From positions 2,232,001 through 2,296,000 of the forward strand of contig NC_133123.1 in the NCBI RefSeq assembly GCF_033568475.1: DNA of 64,000 bases, in the 5' to 3' direction. Below, piece by piece: positions 12,624 to 24,212 of this stretch (position 1 is the stretch's first letter; each line of letters starts with the position of its first letter). A model generated the notes under the pieces. The model worked only from the letters and a program-made list of their open reading frames with translations, was not told the origin of the DNA and ran no database searches. The stretch is from Henckelia pumila. Lineage: Eukaryota > Streptophyta > Magnoliopsida > Lamiales > Gesneriaceae. A program made the position numbers and the translations under genes.

Positions 12624-13715
12624 ATGAAGAAATTCAGATTCTTCAACAAAGAAAAAAAGAATATAAATAAAAAAATTCAGAGGATAAAAGAAAAGATGAC
12701 AACGTCGTCATCATCATCCTCACCAAGAACACCAATCAAGTTAGCAACTCCATTTGACAAAATAATGGAGATGAATGAAAAACAGTCAGTGGTCACAGCC
12801 AACACTGATAACAAAGAAAAAGAAAAAGGAAAAGAAAAAGAAAAGAAGAAAGAACCGGTGGTCACAGCCAGCACCGAGAAAAATGAAAAAGAAGAAAGGA
12901 CGTTTAAAAGCGCCCTTGAAACAAGAGAAAGAAAGATGGTCAATCTGCGACCACAAAAACCAATTTTTGAAAAAACAAATTTTCCAGAAAAACTCAAAAC
13001 TGAATTCTTTGAAACACCAAACTATTTGAGAATAACCAAACCATCTGCAGGATATTGGCTACAAACTTGTGACACACAGAGCATATCAAGAGCAAGAACA
13101 CTACAAGGTGCTCCAGCGCATGAAGTCGCAAGATTCTTTTCAAATAGATTATTAAGCGGATTAGAAATCAGTCCCAACAATCAAGAGATAAAACTATTTT
13201 TATATCAACTGAGAAATAGTATTATCCAGTTCAAGAAAGCAGTCTTCAAGGATGAACCAGTGTTAACATTAAGTATTCGTTCAACCCTTCCAGATTGGAA
13301 AAATGACAAATTCTATCAACCGATGATATACATTCAATGTCGAAAAAATAAAGACAAGTTCTTATTTGAAGGATCAAATGAAGAGAAACCAGTAATGGAT
13401 ATCTCAACACTTCCTGAGATAAGAATAAAGACATTGATTGACATGATCTCAAAGACAGGAAAGATTGATGGAAACTCAAAGGTTAAAATAAATTTTGCAA
13501 CCAGTAAAATTTTATTAACCACTGGACACAAGGAGACAATCCAAAAGAAAGAACAAGCCATGTTAGCTCAATTCGAAGCTCCAATCTATGAAGCAAGAGT
13601 TGACATGACCCGAGAAACCCAACAAATGTTATGTCAAAGACTAAGAACAATGAATTCCACTCACAAATGTGTACATTGCCAACCCATTCAGACAGAAGAA
13701 GAATCTGTCAAATAG
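12624..13715 (+). CDS. Caulimovirid TAV/inclusion-body-position ORF (363 aa, fossil)
   Basis: This open frame follows the polymerase and precedes the 35S-like promoter, exactly where caulimoviruses carry ORF VI, the transactivator/inclusion-body protein that allows reinitiation on the polycistronic viral RNA. The N-terminal 100 residues are low-complexity and rich in Lys and Glu, including a Ser run. Residues about 115-330 look globular. A CVHC pair lies near the C terminus. The identification rests mainly on position and size; I did not recognise a specific TAV motif. The frame still looks whole, so this part has decayed less than the polymerase. An upstream Met-rich stretch means the true start could be the ATG a little further in, at MTTSSSSS. 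Confidence 0.65.
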   Translation: MKKFRFFNKEKKNINKKIQRIKEKMTTSSSSSSPRTPIKLATPFDKIMEMNEKQSVVTANTDNKEKEKGKEKEKKKEPVVTASTEKNEKEERTFKSALETRERKMVNLRPQKPIFEKTNFPEKLKTEFFETPNYLRITKPSAGYWLQTCDTQSISRARTLQGAPAHEVARFFSNRLLSGLEISPNNQEIKLFLYQLRNSIIQFKKAVFKDEPVLTLSIRSTLPDWKNDKFYQPMIYIQCRKNKDKFLFEGSNEEKPVMDISTLPEIRIKTLIDMISKTGKIDGNSKVKINFATSKILLTTGHKETIQKKEQAMLAQFEAPIYEARVDMTRETQQMLCQRLRTMNSTHKCVHCQPIQTEEESVK

Positions 13716-13779
13716 GACAAACCAGCTATCAAAGAAGACAAACCAATAAAGAAATGGTCCGAATGTACCAGTGATTCAG

Positions 13780-13960
13780 AAAGTGACACAATGTAAAAAC
13801 AAATAAAATCATGGACCACACCACATGTGAAAGGCATCCACTCAGATGTAAAATGAGCTGTTTTCCATTATGTAGTATCGGATGGTCCCCCTCTTCCTTT
13901 ATTTTTACTACTGTATGCATTTCTCCACGCCTATAAAAGGAGATGTTTGTGTTGTAAATG
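13780..13960 (+). promoter_or_regulatory. 35S-like viral promoter with TATA box at 13932
   Basis: TATAAAAGG at 13932-13940 follows a stretch with short GC-rich phrases ('ggatggtccccctcttcc'). About 45 bp downstream comes a CT-rich run ('gagtatctctctcttctt') like the transcript start of caulimovirus 35S promoters. It lies between the TAV-position ORF and a long leader ending at the primer site, the standard pararetrovirus arrangement. Confidence 0.75.
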
Positions 13961-13964
13961 AATA

Positions 13965-14634
13965 AGTGAAGTTTGAGTATCTCTCTCTTCTTAAGTTTCT
14001 TACAATCTGATTCATACAAGACGTATGAAAACTATCAGAAACTAAGAAACATAAAATCAAAAACAAAATTAAGCCTTATGGCTAATAACTAAACAAGCAG
14101 GGCATAAGGAGGATAAGGTTGGAAGTCAACCATTGAAGATTCATGGTTAGAGTAAACCTGGAAATCCATAAAGCAAGTACCAGTTGATCAAGTGATCGTT
14201 AAGGGAAAGCAAGGATTTGGCCTCTGCTCAAAACCAAGACTCATTCAATCAAGGTAACCTTTCCAAATCTCCTGCAGCCCTTAATTTAAAGAAATAGTCA
14301 AAATACATTAATCATGTCATCATTCTTTATGATTAATAATAAAAAACTGGTTTGAAATAGAAGATGATCATGAATATGATATATTTCATGAATATCATTT
14401 GAATACTTCTGATTTAACCATATTTGAATCAATTTATCAACTAAAATTTGTAATAATAACCTATGAATGGAACCAAATTAATCAAAAAACATTTATCTGT
14501 TATAAATGAATCAGATCTGTAAAACATGAATGAGAAATTCATAAGAATTCCGCAACCAATGAGAAATTCATAGATCTGTAAAACATCATAGATCTGTAAA
14601 ACATGAATGAGAAATTCATAAGAATTCCGCAACC
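13965..14634 (+). other. Viral leader, about 670 nt, with a 44-bp direct repeat
   Basis: The length between the TATA box and the primer site (about 700 nt) fits the long structured leader of caulimovirid pregenomic RNA. A 44-bp block starting GATCTGTAAAACATGAATG occurs at 14514-14557 and again at 14591-14634, the second copy ending exactly at the primer site. Several short ATG-led frames occur, as in other caulimovirid leaders. Confidence 0.7.
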
Positions 14635-14650
14635 TGGTATCAGAGCGGTT
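14635..14650 (+). other. Viral tRNA-Met primer binding site
   Basis: TGGTATCAGAGCGGTT is complementary to the 3' end of plant initiator tRNA-Met, the minus-strand primer of all caulimovirids, and by convention nucleotide 1 of their genomes. The small ORF at 14669 starts 19 nt beyond it. Confidence 0.93.
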
Positions 14651-14668
14651 AAATAAAGCAGATTATTA

Positions 14669-14827
14669 ATGCCTGGATTAACTTTAGATATTGAGATTAA
14701 AAATTTATTTGATAAAATAATCTTACTAAAATATTTACGTCAAATAGATCAATTATGGAATAAAATAAAAGATCTCCAAATCTTTTATTCCAAAAATCAT
14801 AAAAAAGAACATTTTTCAAGCAACTGA
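14669..14827 (+). CDS. Small viral ORF after the primer site (ORF VII-like, 52 aa, fossil)
   Basis: Begins MPGLTLDIEIKN and is rich in Leu, Ile and Lys with a helical look. Its place, just after the primer site, corresponds to ORF VII of caulimoviruses, a small protein of unclear and often dispensable role. The assignment is by position only. Confidence 0.5.
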   Translation: MPGLTLDIEIKNLFDKIILLKYLRQIDQLWNKIKDLQIFYSKNHKKEHFSSN

Positions 14828-14983
14828 AAAATGATAATTCAAATTTCTGAAAACGATGAAATTGAAGACATAACAATATGTTATGACAATATGTTATGAA
14901 TAAGAACAAACTTTGTTATCGAAATCCGATCAACAAAAACAAAAAAATAAAAGTAACAATTTTTACTAAATGGAAAATGTATG

Positions 14984-15121
14984 TGATGCATCGGCAAGAC
15001 AGGGGAGCAGGGCCACGAATGCCCCGGGGAGCTCATATATTACTTCCATTAGCCCGGTCACCACGTCAGGCCCACAACACTACCCTGATAGCTCGGGCCC
15101 TGGTTTTACAAACCATCATCA
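14984..15121 (+). repeat. Left LTR of the gypsy element (short form)
   Basis: 138 bp, TGATG...CATCA. It matches the two outer parts of the 726-bp right LTR at 23471-24196 with four differences by eye. Confidence 0.9.
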
Positions 15122-15140
15122 TTGGCGCCGTCTGTGGGAA
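15122..15140 (+). other. Primer binding site of the gypsy element
   Basis: TTGGCGCCGTCTGTGGGAA directly follows the left LTR. The TGGCGCC start is the common primer-site form in plant gypsy elements of the Tat/Athila branch. Confidence 0.8.
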
Positions 15141-18100
15141 AGCTTGTTCTATAGACGTAGATATGGCTTCTCATGATCAAACATTACCTGGAGACCATCA
15201 GCCAGGACGAATTATTACCATTCCCTTGGAGCAGTTAGAATCATTTGTCCAAGATGTGGTACGGAAGTCGTTGATAGCTGCAAAGCAGCCACAATCAAAG
15301 GACATAACAGTGGAGGAAGAAGGGAATGAGGGTAATCCAAACCCTACTGCCCAGGTTCAAGAAGGAGAAGAAGAAGAAAGCTCTTGGATGCACTCAATAC
15401 AGCCGTCCATGGCAGATGAGTTGCATGAGCTCAGGAGGAAGGTACAGAAGTTGGAGGAGGGGGGTTCCCAAATGGCTTGCCCTATCAAAATTTCGGGTTG
15501 CCCTTTTTCACAGGAGGTGATAGAGGAACCCTTGCCACTGAATTACAAGTCGGCTAAAATCCGGGAGTACGATGGGAGCACAGACCCAGAGGAGCACCTG
15601 GCTTGGTTTGAAAATGTAGCCATGTTACATTGCTATGGAGATAAGATCAAATGCAAAGTCTTCCTAACCACTTTGGTGGATTATGCCCAAAGATGGTTTG
15701 AGAAGTTGGAGCTCCAGAGTGTTCAATCATTTGCAGAATTCAAGCAAGTGTTTTTGCAGCACTTCGGCAATAGCAAGAGGTATAGGAAAACTGCCTATAG
15801 CCTTTTTGATGCAAAGCAGTCAGGAGAGGAGTTTTTACGAACCTAAATCAAAAGGTTTAACAAAATTGCTTTGGAGGTCCCGACTTGTGCCCAGGAGACC
15901 AAGATCACGGCTTTCACTCAAGGTCTTCGGGAAGGGGAACTTTTCAAATCACTAGTGAAAAAAGCACCCCGGACCTTCGAATATTTGCTGGCTCGGGCTG
16001 AAAAATACATTAACATGGAGGAAGCTCAGAGGCAGAAAAAGGAGGTGGCCCGGCGGGAGGGAGGCCGGGAACAAGGAAGAAGTAGATAACCATGATCCCA
16101 TGGGGCGATTGTCCCGGTATGCTCCATACCGAGGGACCCGAGATAAGGCTGTTCATATGTGTGAAGAAAGGGTGGACACGCAGGCCCCTGTTTCTAAGGA
16201 GAAGCTCTGGAAGTACTTTGCACTTCATCAAGAGTGCACTCATGACACCAGTGAGTGCCGAACTCTGCAGCAAAGACACCAAATGCCTTATGTTAGAGAT
16301 GGTAGGTCGGTCCCAAAAAATCCCCGAAGCGTGCCTTGGTTTTGGGGGTCACAGACGTCGATTCCTCCCCGGGATGCCACCAGCTCTCGGGAAAAGGGAA
16401 ACAAGAAATGGATCATGCAAAAAAAGACAAAACATCTGGGGACGGGCCAGCCAAAGGTATCATTAACATGATATCGGGAGGATCTACGGATGGAGATTCC
16501 AACCGGGCTAGGAAGGCCTGGAGTCGGAGGGAAAGTTTAGGGGTGGAGGAAGGAAGGCAGGGTGCGGGGCCAATCATCACATTTGGACCCCAAGACCTGG
16601 AGGGAGTAAACTTACCCCATAATGACGTCTTGCTTATACAAGCTCGGATCGCCAATTATGATGTTCGAAGGGTGTTCTTTGACTCGGGAAGCTCAGTGAA
16701 TGCCCTTTTTCAAGAAGCATTCGAGCAGATGGATTTGCAGGGGTATGAGTTGAGCCCGGTAAAAACCGCCTTGTATGGTTTTGCCGGGCACACTGTCCAA
16801 CCCAAGGGGAAATTTTGCTGCCTATCACCTTGGGATCAGGAGATGAGAAGAGGACGGTCATGACAAGATTCACATTAGTGGAAGCACCTTCTTCCTATAA
16901 TGTCATCTTGGGTAGGCCGGCTATGAACTCTTTCAAAGCCGTAGCCTCAGCTTACCATCAAAAGATCAAATTCCCAGTGGGAGATAAGGTCGGAGAAGTT
17001 CGAGGAGATCAGCCTTCCTCTTGAAAATGCTATGCCGAGACAGTGAAGATAGACTACAAGAGGGCAAAACAGAATGGAAAGGAAGGAGCCTTGGGGGGAA
17101 GAGAAGTCTGTTCTGTGGAGGAATCTAAAAGCGAGTATGAAGAGGTAGAGATAGAGCTCGGGCAAACAGGGAAGTCTGTTAAAATAGCTCGGGATTTAGA
17201 CGCATGGTTGATTGAAGCATTGAGAGGCTGCCTCATTCAGAATAAGGATGCGTTCGCCTGGGCTCAGGGTGATTTGGTGGGAGTTTCATCTCGGGTGGCA
17301 GAACACAAACTAAACATCAGCCCGGGTTCCCGACCTGTCTTACAAAAGAAGAGGCATTTTGGGGCCGAGAAGGATAAGGTGATAGCGGAGCAGGTTCAAG
17401 AGCTACTGCGGGCCGGGCACATCAAGGAAATACAATTTCCTACTTGGTTGTCCAACGTAGTGCTAGTACCAAAGGCTACGGGGAATTGGAGAATGTGTGT
17501 GGATTTCCGGGATTTAAATAAAGCCTGTCCCAAAGATTGCTACCCTTTGCCCCGAATTGACCAGTTGGTGGACTCCACATCCGGGTGTGAGTTGCTGAGC
17601 TTCATAGATGCATACCAGGGCTATCATCAAATTCCTTTAGCCCTGGAAGATCAAGACAAAGTCAGCTTTGTCACCTCGGGAGGTACTTTCTGCTACGTAG
17701 TGATGCCATTTGGTTTGAAAAATGCAAGAGCTACGTATCAGCGGATGATGGACAGAGTGTTCCGGGAACAGGTGGGTCGAAATGTGGAGGTATATGTGGA
17801 TGATATATTGGTGAAATCCAGGACCCGGGATAGTTTCTTACCCGACTTGGAGGAAACCTTTGCGACAGTTCGGCGATATGGGATCAAATTGAACCCGGCC
17901 AAGTGTATGTTTGGGGTGAAAAGTGGCAAGTTTCTGGGGTTCATGGTCACTGAACGGGGGATAGAAGTCAACCCTGAAAAAGTGAAGCTGTTGGGAGAAA
18001 TGCCTTCACCAACATCTATTAAGGAGGTACAGCGATTAACCGGCCAGATTACAACCCTGGCTCGGTTTATAGATCGATCAGCTCATCGCAGCTATCATTT

Positions 18101-20360
18101 TTTCCAAGTGTTGCGTAAAGCCCAGAGGTTTGGCTGGACTGAGCAATGCGAGCAGGGCTTTCAGGAGTTGAAGGAGCATCTGGCTAGCTTGCCTATATTG
18201 GTTAAGCCAGAACCAGGGGAACGATTGTGGATATATCTATCCTCTACAGAAAAGGCGGTCAGCACTGTCTTGATAATAGAGGAAAAGGGAGATCAGAGGC
18301 CTGTGTACTACGTCAGCCATGCTTTGAAGGGGGCGGAGGTTAGATATACGGAGATTGAGAAGATGGCCTGGCTCTAGTAATAACGGCCTGGAAATTGAGA
18401 CCTTATTTCTTGTCTCACCCGGTAACTGTTCTTACTAATAGCCTCCTGGGGCGCATTATGACTCATCCAGATGCCTCGGGGAGACTCGTGAAATGGTCGG
18501 TGGAATTAGGAGAATATGATATTGAGTACCAGCCACGTAAGGCCATCAAAGCCCAGGATTTATCTGATTTTTTGACAGAGGTGGCCGTTTTTGGCCAAGA
18601 GGAAGTATGGAGGATTTTTGTAGATGGAGCAAGTGGTGTTGGAGGCAGTGGTGTGGGGATCATCCTGATCTCACTTGCCCAAGAGAAGATTGAGATAGCC
18701 GTGAAGCTAGACTTCCAGGCCTCCAACAACGAAGCTGAATACGAGGCTGTGATAGCTGGGATGCAATGAGCCCGGGATGTCGGGGTAAGTCATATCATAA
18801 TTTATTCTGACTCTCAGTTGGTTGTTCAGCAAGTAAACAAAACCTTCTGTACTCGAGAGGAGAAATTGATAAAATATTGTAAGATGATTGAAGAGCTCGG
18901 GGCCAGTTTCAACACTTGGAGTATAGAGCAGATACCCCGGGAAAAAAATATGGAAGCAGACGCCTTGGCTAAAAGAGCGGCCGCGGGGGAAGGTGATAGT
19001 AGAGAATCCCTTATGCAAAGGGAAACGGTGGCTGCCATAGAAGCCTGGGAGCCGGTCCTCCAAGTAAACACATGGAAGGCCCCGATTGTCAAGTACCTAA
19101 CTCAGGGGAACTTCCCGGAGGACAAAGGACGAGCTCGGATCATACGAAGACAGGCAGCCAGGTTTGCTATCTTGGGAGGAAGCCTGTATAGGCGTTCATA
19201 CCAGGGCCCTTTGCTCAAATGTTTGGGGGAAGGAGAAACCGAATATGTCTTGCGGGAAGTGCACGAGGGATGTTGTGGAAACCATGGAGGGTCTATGAGT
19301 CTGGTCCGAAGGGTGTTGCTGTCAAGATACTGGTGGCCCACTATGCAGGCAGACGCATCCAAGATTTCCCGGTCTTGTGAAGGATTTCAGAGGTTCGGAA
19401 ATATACAGCATAGCCCGGCAAGCAACTTGAATCCGATATGGGCATCCTGCCCCTTTGATCAATGGGGTCTGGACATAGTGGGACCTTTTCCACTAGCCCG
19501 GGCACAGAAGAAGTTCTTGTTGGTAGCTGTTGATTATTTTTCCAAGTGGGTGGAGGCAGAGCCTTTGGCAAAAATAACAGAGGCCGAGGTGATGAAGTTT
19601 TTATGGAAAAGCATAGTATGTCGATTTGGGCTACCGAGAAAGCTGGTCTCGGATAATGGCAGGCAATTTCAGGGCCAAAAATTGGCAGACTGGTGTGCCG
19701 AGATGGGCATTAAGCAGGTTTTCACCTCGGTCGCCTATCCTCAAAGTAATGGCCAAACAGATGTAACCAATCGTACTATTGTTCGATCTTTACAGGCGCG
19801 ATTGCATGGAATGGGGAAAGATTGGGTTGAAGAGATCCCGAGTGTGTTATGGGCCTATCGCACCACTCCACACACTGCAACACAAGAATCACCTTTTAGC
19901 CTGGTATATGGGTCGGAGGCTATTTTGCCAGTAGAGATCGGACAGCCTTCAGCTCGGATTAAAGCATATGAGGACACAGACGAAGGAGCCCGGGCACAAG
20001 AATTGGATCTCATTGAAGAACGAAGAGAGAAGGCGGCTCGTAGAATGGAGGCCTACAGAGCTCGGGTGATGAGAGCCTATAATCAGAAGGTCAGGCCTCG
20101 GGAATTCCAAGAAGGAGAATTTGTGTTGAAAAGAGTTAATCCAGCAGGGGAAGTAGGGAAGCTAGATGCCCGATGGGAGGGACCATATAAGCTTATCAGA
20201 AAAGTCGGTGCTAATACTTGGTACTTATAAGATGGCCAGGGACGCCCCCTCAAGCGACCATGGAATGCTTTACATTTGAAGAAGTATTTTGTGTAATGAT
20301 TTGTATTCAATGTTTTATTAATGAAGGAGTTTTATCATGAAAGAAGGATTTCCATTATAT

Positions 20361-20570
20361 AAGCCCGGGAGGTTCCAGGCACCGGCACCCATCATAAGCC
20401 CAAGGCATATATAAGCCCTTGGCATTATATAAGCCCGGGAGGTTCCAGGCCCCGGCACCCATCATAAGCCCAAGGCATATATAAGCCATTGGCATTATAT
20501 AAGCCCAAGAGGTTCCAGGCCCCGACAACTATCATAAGCCCAAGGCATATATAAGCCCTTGGCATTACCT
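20361..20570. repeat. 70-bp tandem repeat, three copies, after gypsy pol
   Basis: Units start at 20361, 20431 and 20501. Each contains 'aagccc', 'ggttccaggc' and 'aagcccaaggcatatataag'. The CCAAGG...CCTTGG pairs in each unit could form short hairpins. It lies between the integrase end and the antisense ORF region. Confidence 0.9.
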
Positions 20571-20684
20571 ACTCTTTTATTTATATATATCAGGCATTAA
20601 ATAATGGATAACAAGAACAGAGGAGTTACATTGACAACAGATTATGAGAGGTGGGGCTCCTACGGCCCAATTACAAATAATAAT

Positions 20685-23016
20685 TCAAAGTGCGGGGTTA
20701 TTAGAGGGACTGACATCTACAATTGTCTGACTCGGGGCAGCCTTTGCATTTTCAGCTCCTTGGGTGGCGGGGAGGGAGTCGATGGCCTTATCCAAGTCGG
20801 GAAAATCTCTCTTGTCAGAAGACCATAGGCCAGCTTCCTCGAATTGATCTCGGCATTTGTAAAATCCGACCTGGAAAAAGGTGTACGATCTATCCACCAC
20901 TGCCTCTTGAAACTCAGCAGAAGATAGGAAAGTTGCTTTGAGCTCTTCCTCTGACTTCAGGCGAGTTTCCAGAGCTGACACTGCTTTCTCCGCTTTATCC
21001 CTCGCACTGGCCGCTTCAGCTTGAGCCTCTGCAGCTCGGTTTTCAGCCGCCCTCAACTCATCCGTAGTGGTGGCTAGAGCATCTCGAGCCTGCCCTAGAT
21101 CAGCTTCAGAGCGGGCACGGTCTAGCTGAGCAGAGTGAAGACCTTGCTCGGCTGCCTCCAGGGCTGAACGGAGACTAGACGCCACTTGATCATGACTTTG
21201 TTGTGCCATCATCAAGTCCTGTTCCAATTTTTTGATCAACTCCGCGGCAGCCCGAGACTTCTCAGCTTCTACGTGTGCCCGATCAGTCTGAATCCGACCA
21301 AATTTGGTCGCATCTTCATAGCTGTCCACCAGCATATGCAGTCCCTGAAAGCAGAGGTATTAGAAATAGAAAACAGAACACGTTCGAGACTAGGAGAAGT
21401 AAACTTACGGATATAACCCGGTTGGTGCCCTCGAAATACTTCACGTTCGGGTTTTGGTTATAGAGGTGGAGCTGCTCCGCAGAAGTCAAGAGGTCCTTCA
21501 GCATCCGCACTCCCCGACCAGAGGCCCCGGCTTGGAATATATTTTCCCTCGCACCGAAGGGACTAGATCCCTGGGCAGCCTGGTAAAAGGGGGCCAACGG
21601 GGGGAAAGAGGGAGAGGAAGGAGCCACCTCTTTTGGGTCACTAAGAATGACCATTTCTGGCTCCTCTATGGCTTTTCTCTTCCGCGTCAAAGGAGAGGAG
21701 GGACCGGCAGCAGAAGGAGCCTGATCATTCGTCCACCCTGCCTCCACAGATGGAACTGGCAGGGGAACAGCAGAAGGTGAAGGAACGGAGACCTCGGGGG
21801 TGACCACTGCAGTGGCAGCCTCCTCACCTATGGCTTGTTGAGCCCTGCGTTCCTCCGCTAGTTGAAGGACTCGGGTCTTTCTAGCTGCCTCTGCAGCCCT
21901 GGCTTCTTCCTTTTCCCGGGCAGCTGCCTTCTCGGCTGCCCGTTTCTGAGCAAAGGCCTGCTTCATCAGTCGAGATTTTTTCTTCTTAGGCGGGGCTGGG
22001 GATGCTGCGCAAAAATGATAAAAATCGGTACATTAGAAACAACATGTAAGAGAAGCAAATAGATGGTAACAGTAAAGCATACCAGTGACTGGGGCCGACT
22101 CATCATATTCATCAATAATCCGGTCATCCGGATCCGTTACCCGGGCACCCAGCCCGTAATCATTCAAACTTGTTTCCTCCAGGAGAGGGGCTGAAGGAAA
22201 CTTCTGGTTTTCCACTAGCTCTTGGGTTCGGAGGTAGGGTTCCTCCAACTTATAATTTTTAGGGAGCTCGGGTTGAAGAGGAAGGGCCGTCAAGAATTGG
22301 GTAGGTCTGGTTCGGGCACCAGGGAGTTGAATATAAAAGAATCTTTCTTTCCATCCCTTCCACGAGGAAGGGGTATCATCTAGAAACCGGGCATTCTGCC
22401 GGGCATTCAAAGAGAAAGCCATCTTCGTGAAACGGCAGGCATAATAGTAGTGAAAGATGAGAGGGGTGATGGCTAAGTTGTTCGCTTTGAAAAGAACGTA
22501 AGTGGCAGCCATCATACGGAAGGCATTGGGATGAAATTGGTTCAAGGAAACCTTGTAAAAAGAAGCAATTTTGTAATAAAAAGGATGAATAGGGAAACGA
22601 AGCCCATTCATGAGCTGTTCCCTGAAGAAGGTATAGAACCCCTCGGGCGGCTGGTCAGCCCAGCCTAGGGGCCCCGGAATGAGAATAGAGTACGCAGGAG
22701 GAATGTTACCCATAAGCCTAAGTTCCTCTATGGATTCTGGGCGGAGGGTACTGGTAAAGTGGGAGAACCAGGGACCTTCGGGGTTTGGTTTGGGCAAAGG
22801 AAGGAGAGGCCCAGAGTCGGATATTTTAGCCTTACCCTTGTCCTTAGAAGGCCCGATTTTAGCCTTCTTCGGACGAGATGAGGAGGGAGCTACTGTGGAT
22901 TGGACATGGGAGGTGACAGGATGGGGAGAATCGTGGCGTAAGGCCTCGGATTCTATATCAGAGGAGCCACGAACGTGGCCACCGGAGGTTGAAGATGTGG
23001 AATTTGACATGTTCAA
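20685..23016 (-). pseudogene. Antisense ORF region of the gypsy element (putative gypsy-type transposon domain, then coiled coil)
   Basis: Open stretches on the minus strand lie opposite to gag-pol. The first, starting at 23016, has a Ser-rich N terminus and then a globular part (PPEGFYTFFREQLMNGLRF, HPNAFRMMAATYVLF) resembling the plant 'putative gypsy type transposon' family (PF04195). Next comes a low-complexity part rich in Pro, Ser and Val and an Ala/Glu/Arg-rich coiled coil of some 200 residues. Extra antisense ORFs between pol and the 3' LTR are known in Tat elements. Whether the stretches are separate or spliced in this family cannot be told here. The function is unknown. Confidence 0.65.
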
Positions 23017-23404
23017 AGGACAAGGAAACTTTAAGGTAAGATAGACAGAAAACTTACAGAAGAAAGCAAGCTTTCTACGCGGAGTCGCCGGAGCCGGAGA
23101 AGCTTAGAAGCAGGGAGGGAATACGTAAATAGGGAAAGTAAAGAAAAAGTGAAGAAAGGGGCCTCGTTTTTATAGGCGAAGAGCTTTAATGCTGGCCGTA
23201 GATGAAAAGATGATCGAAGGGTAAGGGTGATCTTGGGAAGTTGAACCGGGCAGCGTAATGATGACGCGGGCAGTCGAAAGGACAGGTAACGTCCTCTGAC
23301 ACCTGCCCGTCTTTTCAAATTCTAGGGTTAACGTCAGCCCTAGAATTTTTGGACATTACTGAACGATACCCCCAGAAGGCCGGGGAAGCAAGGCTTTGAA
23401 CAGC

Positions 23405-23676
23405 CAGGGGCAGGACTGTAAGTCAGGACAGCGAGTAAGACTCTAGCCTGACTATTTTTGGGATGAGTAGTGATGCCCCGGCAAGACAGGGGAGCAGGGC
23501 CACGAATGCCCCGGGGAGGAGGGACATAAAGAGTCAGGGATTACAGGGTTGTATTAAAGCAAGGGTGGCGGAACTGTAAGTCAGGACAGCGAGTAAGACT
23601 CTAGCCCGACTATTTTTGGGATGAGTAGTGATGCCCCGGTAAGCCAGGGGGGCAGGGCCACGAATGCCCCGGAGTG
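23405..23676 (+). repeat. 158-bp direct duplication across the internal/right-LTR boundary
   Basis: The block containing 'gtaagtcaggacagcgag' and TGATGCCCCGG starts near 23419 and recurs near 23577 (TGATGCC at 23471 and 23629, a 158-bp shift). The true LTR start is the first, because the left LTR matches the sequence after it. The second copy therefore lies inside the LTR together with sequence that resembles the internal 3' end. Confidence 0.85.
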
Positions 23677-24196
23677 GTAGGGCCGTATTAAGGCAGCCCA
23701 GTAGCCTCAGGAGCCCGGGAAACCAGGTCTGCAGGACTTATATAAAGCCCGTGTTTTAGGGGCATGATCCCCACGATTATCATCAACCCGAGCTTTTCGG
23801 GTTCATCGTACGTGACAGGCAAACATGGGCAACTACCGCACCCACGATCCAGATCGTGGCCACTACCCTGGAATTGTGGAGTGACACTCTCACTCCAAGG
23901 CCTTTAAATACCTGGTCACAGATATTTGTAAAGATATGTTCATCTAAACTTCCAAAGCACTATACTCATTTCTCTAAAAAGCCCACTCTATTTCTAAGCT
24001 AACTTAAGCATCGGAGTGGCCCCGCCGGAAACTCCTCCGGCGCCCCACTAACGTGCTTTTTATTCCCTTTCTTGGTGTGCAGATCATCTTGATTAAGGAA
24101 GGACAGCTCATATATTACTTCCATTAGCCCGATCACCACGTCAGGCCCACAACACTACCCTGATAGCCCGGGCCCTGGTTTTACAAACCATCATCA
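23471..24196 (+). repeat. Right LTR of the gypsy element
   Basis: 726 bp, TGATG...CATCA, followed by the target duplication GTATG. It contains the second copy of the 158-bp duplication and then GC-rich sequence with many CCCGGG-like words. Confidence 0.9.
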
Positions 24197-24212
24197 GTAT
24201 GAAAATACAAAA

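Larger units (their letters stand above)
14984..24196 (+). mobile_element. Ty3/gypsy element, Tat lineage, inserted in the viral fossil
   Basis: Flanked by the 5-bp duplication GTATG (14979-14983 and 24197-24201), with LTR ends TGATG...CATCA. The primer site TTGGCGCCGTCTGTGGGAA follows the left LTR at 15122. Plus-strand parts: gag (about 15.16-16.09 kb), aspartic protease with FFDSGSS (near 16.68 kb), RT with VYVDDILVKS (near 17.8 kb), a first RNase H (about 18.2-18.6 kb), a second archaeal-type RNase H starting IFVDGASG (near 18.62 kb), and integrase (about 18.8-20.23 kb) with HHCC, then WGLDIVGPF, SDNGRQF and NGQTD. RT before integrase defines gypsy, and the dual RNase H is typical of Tat. 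An antisense ORF region lies between pol and the right LTR. The left LTR is 138 bp and the right 726 bp. The coding region is broken in about half a dozen places. Four differences over the shared 138 bp suggest about one million years, with large error because most are C/T. Confidence 0.93.

Noticed and set aside
14984-24196. Gypsy gag-pol as part of the virus
   Set aside because: It has its own LTRs, a different primer site, an integrase and target duplications, so it is a separate later insertion.
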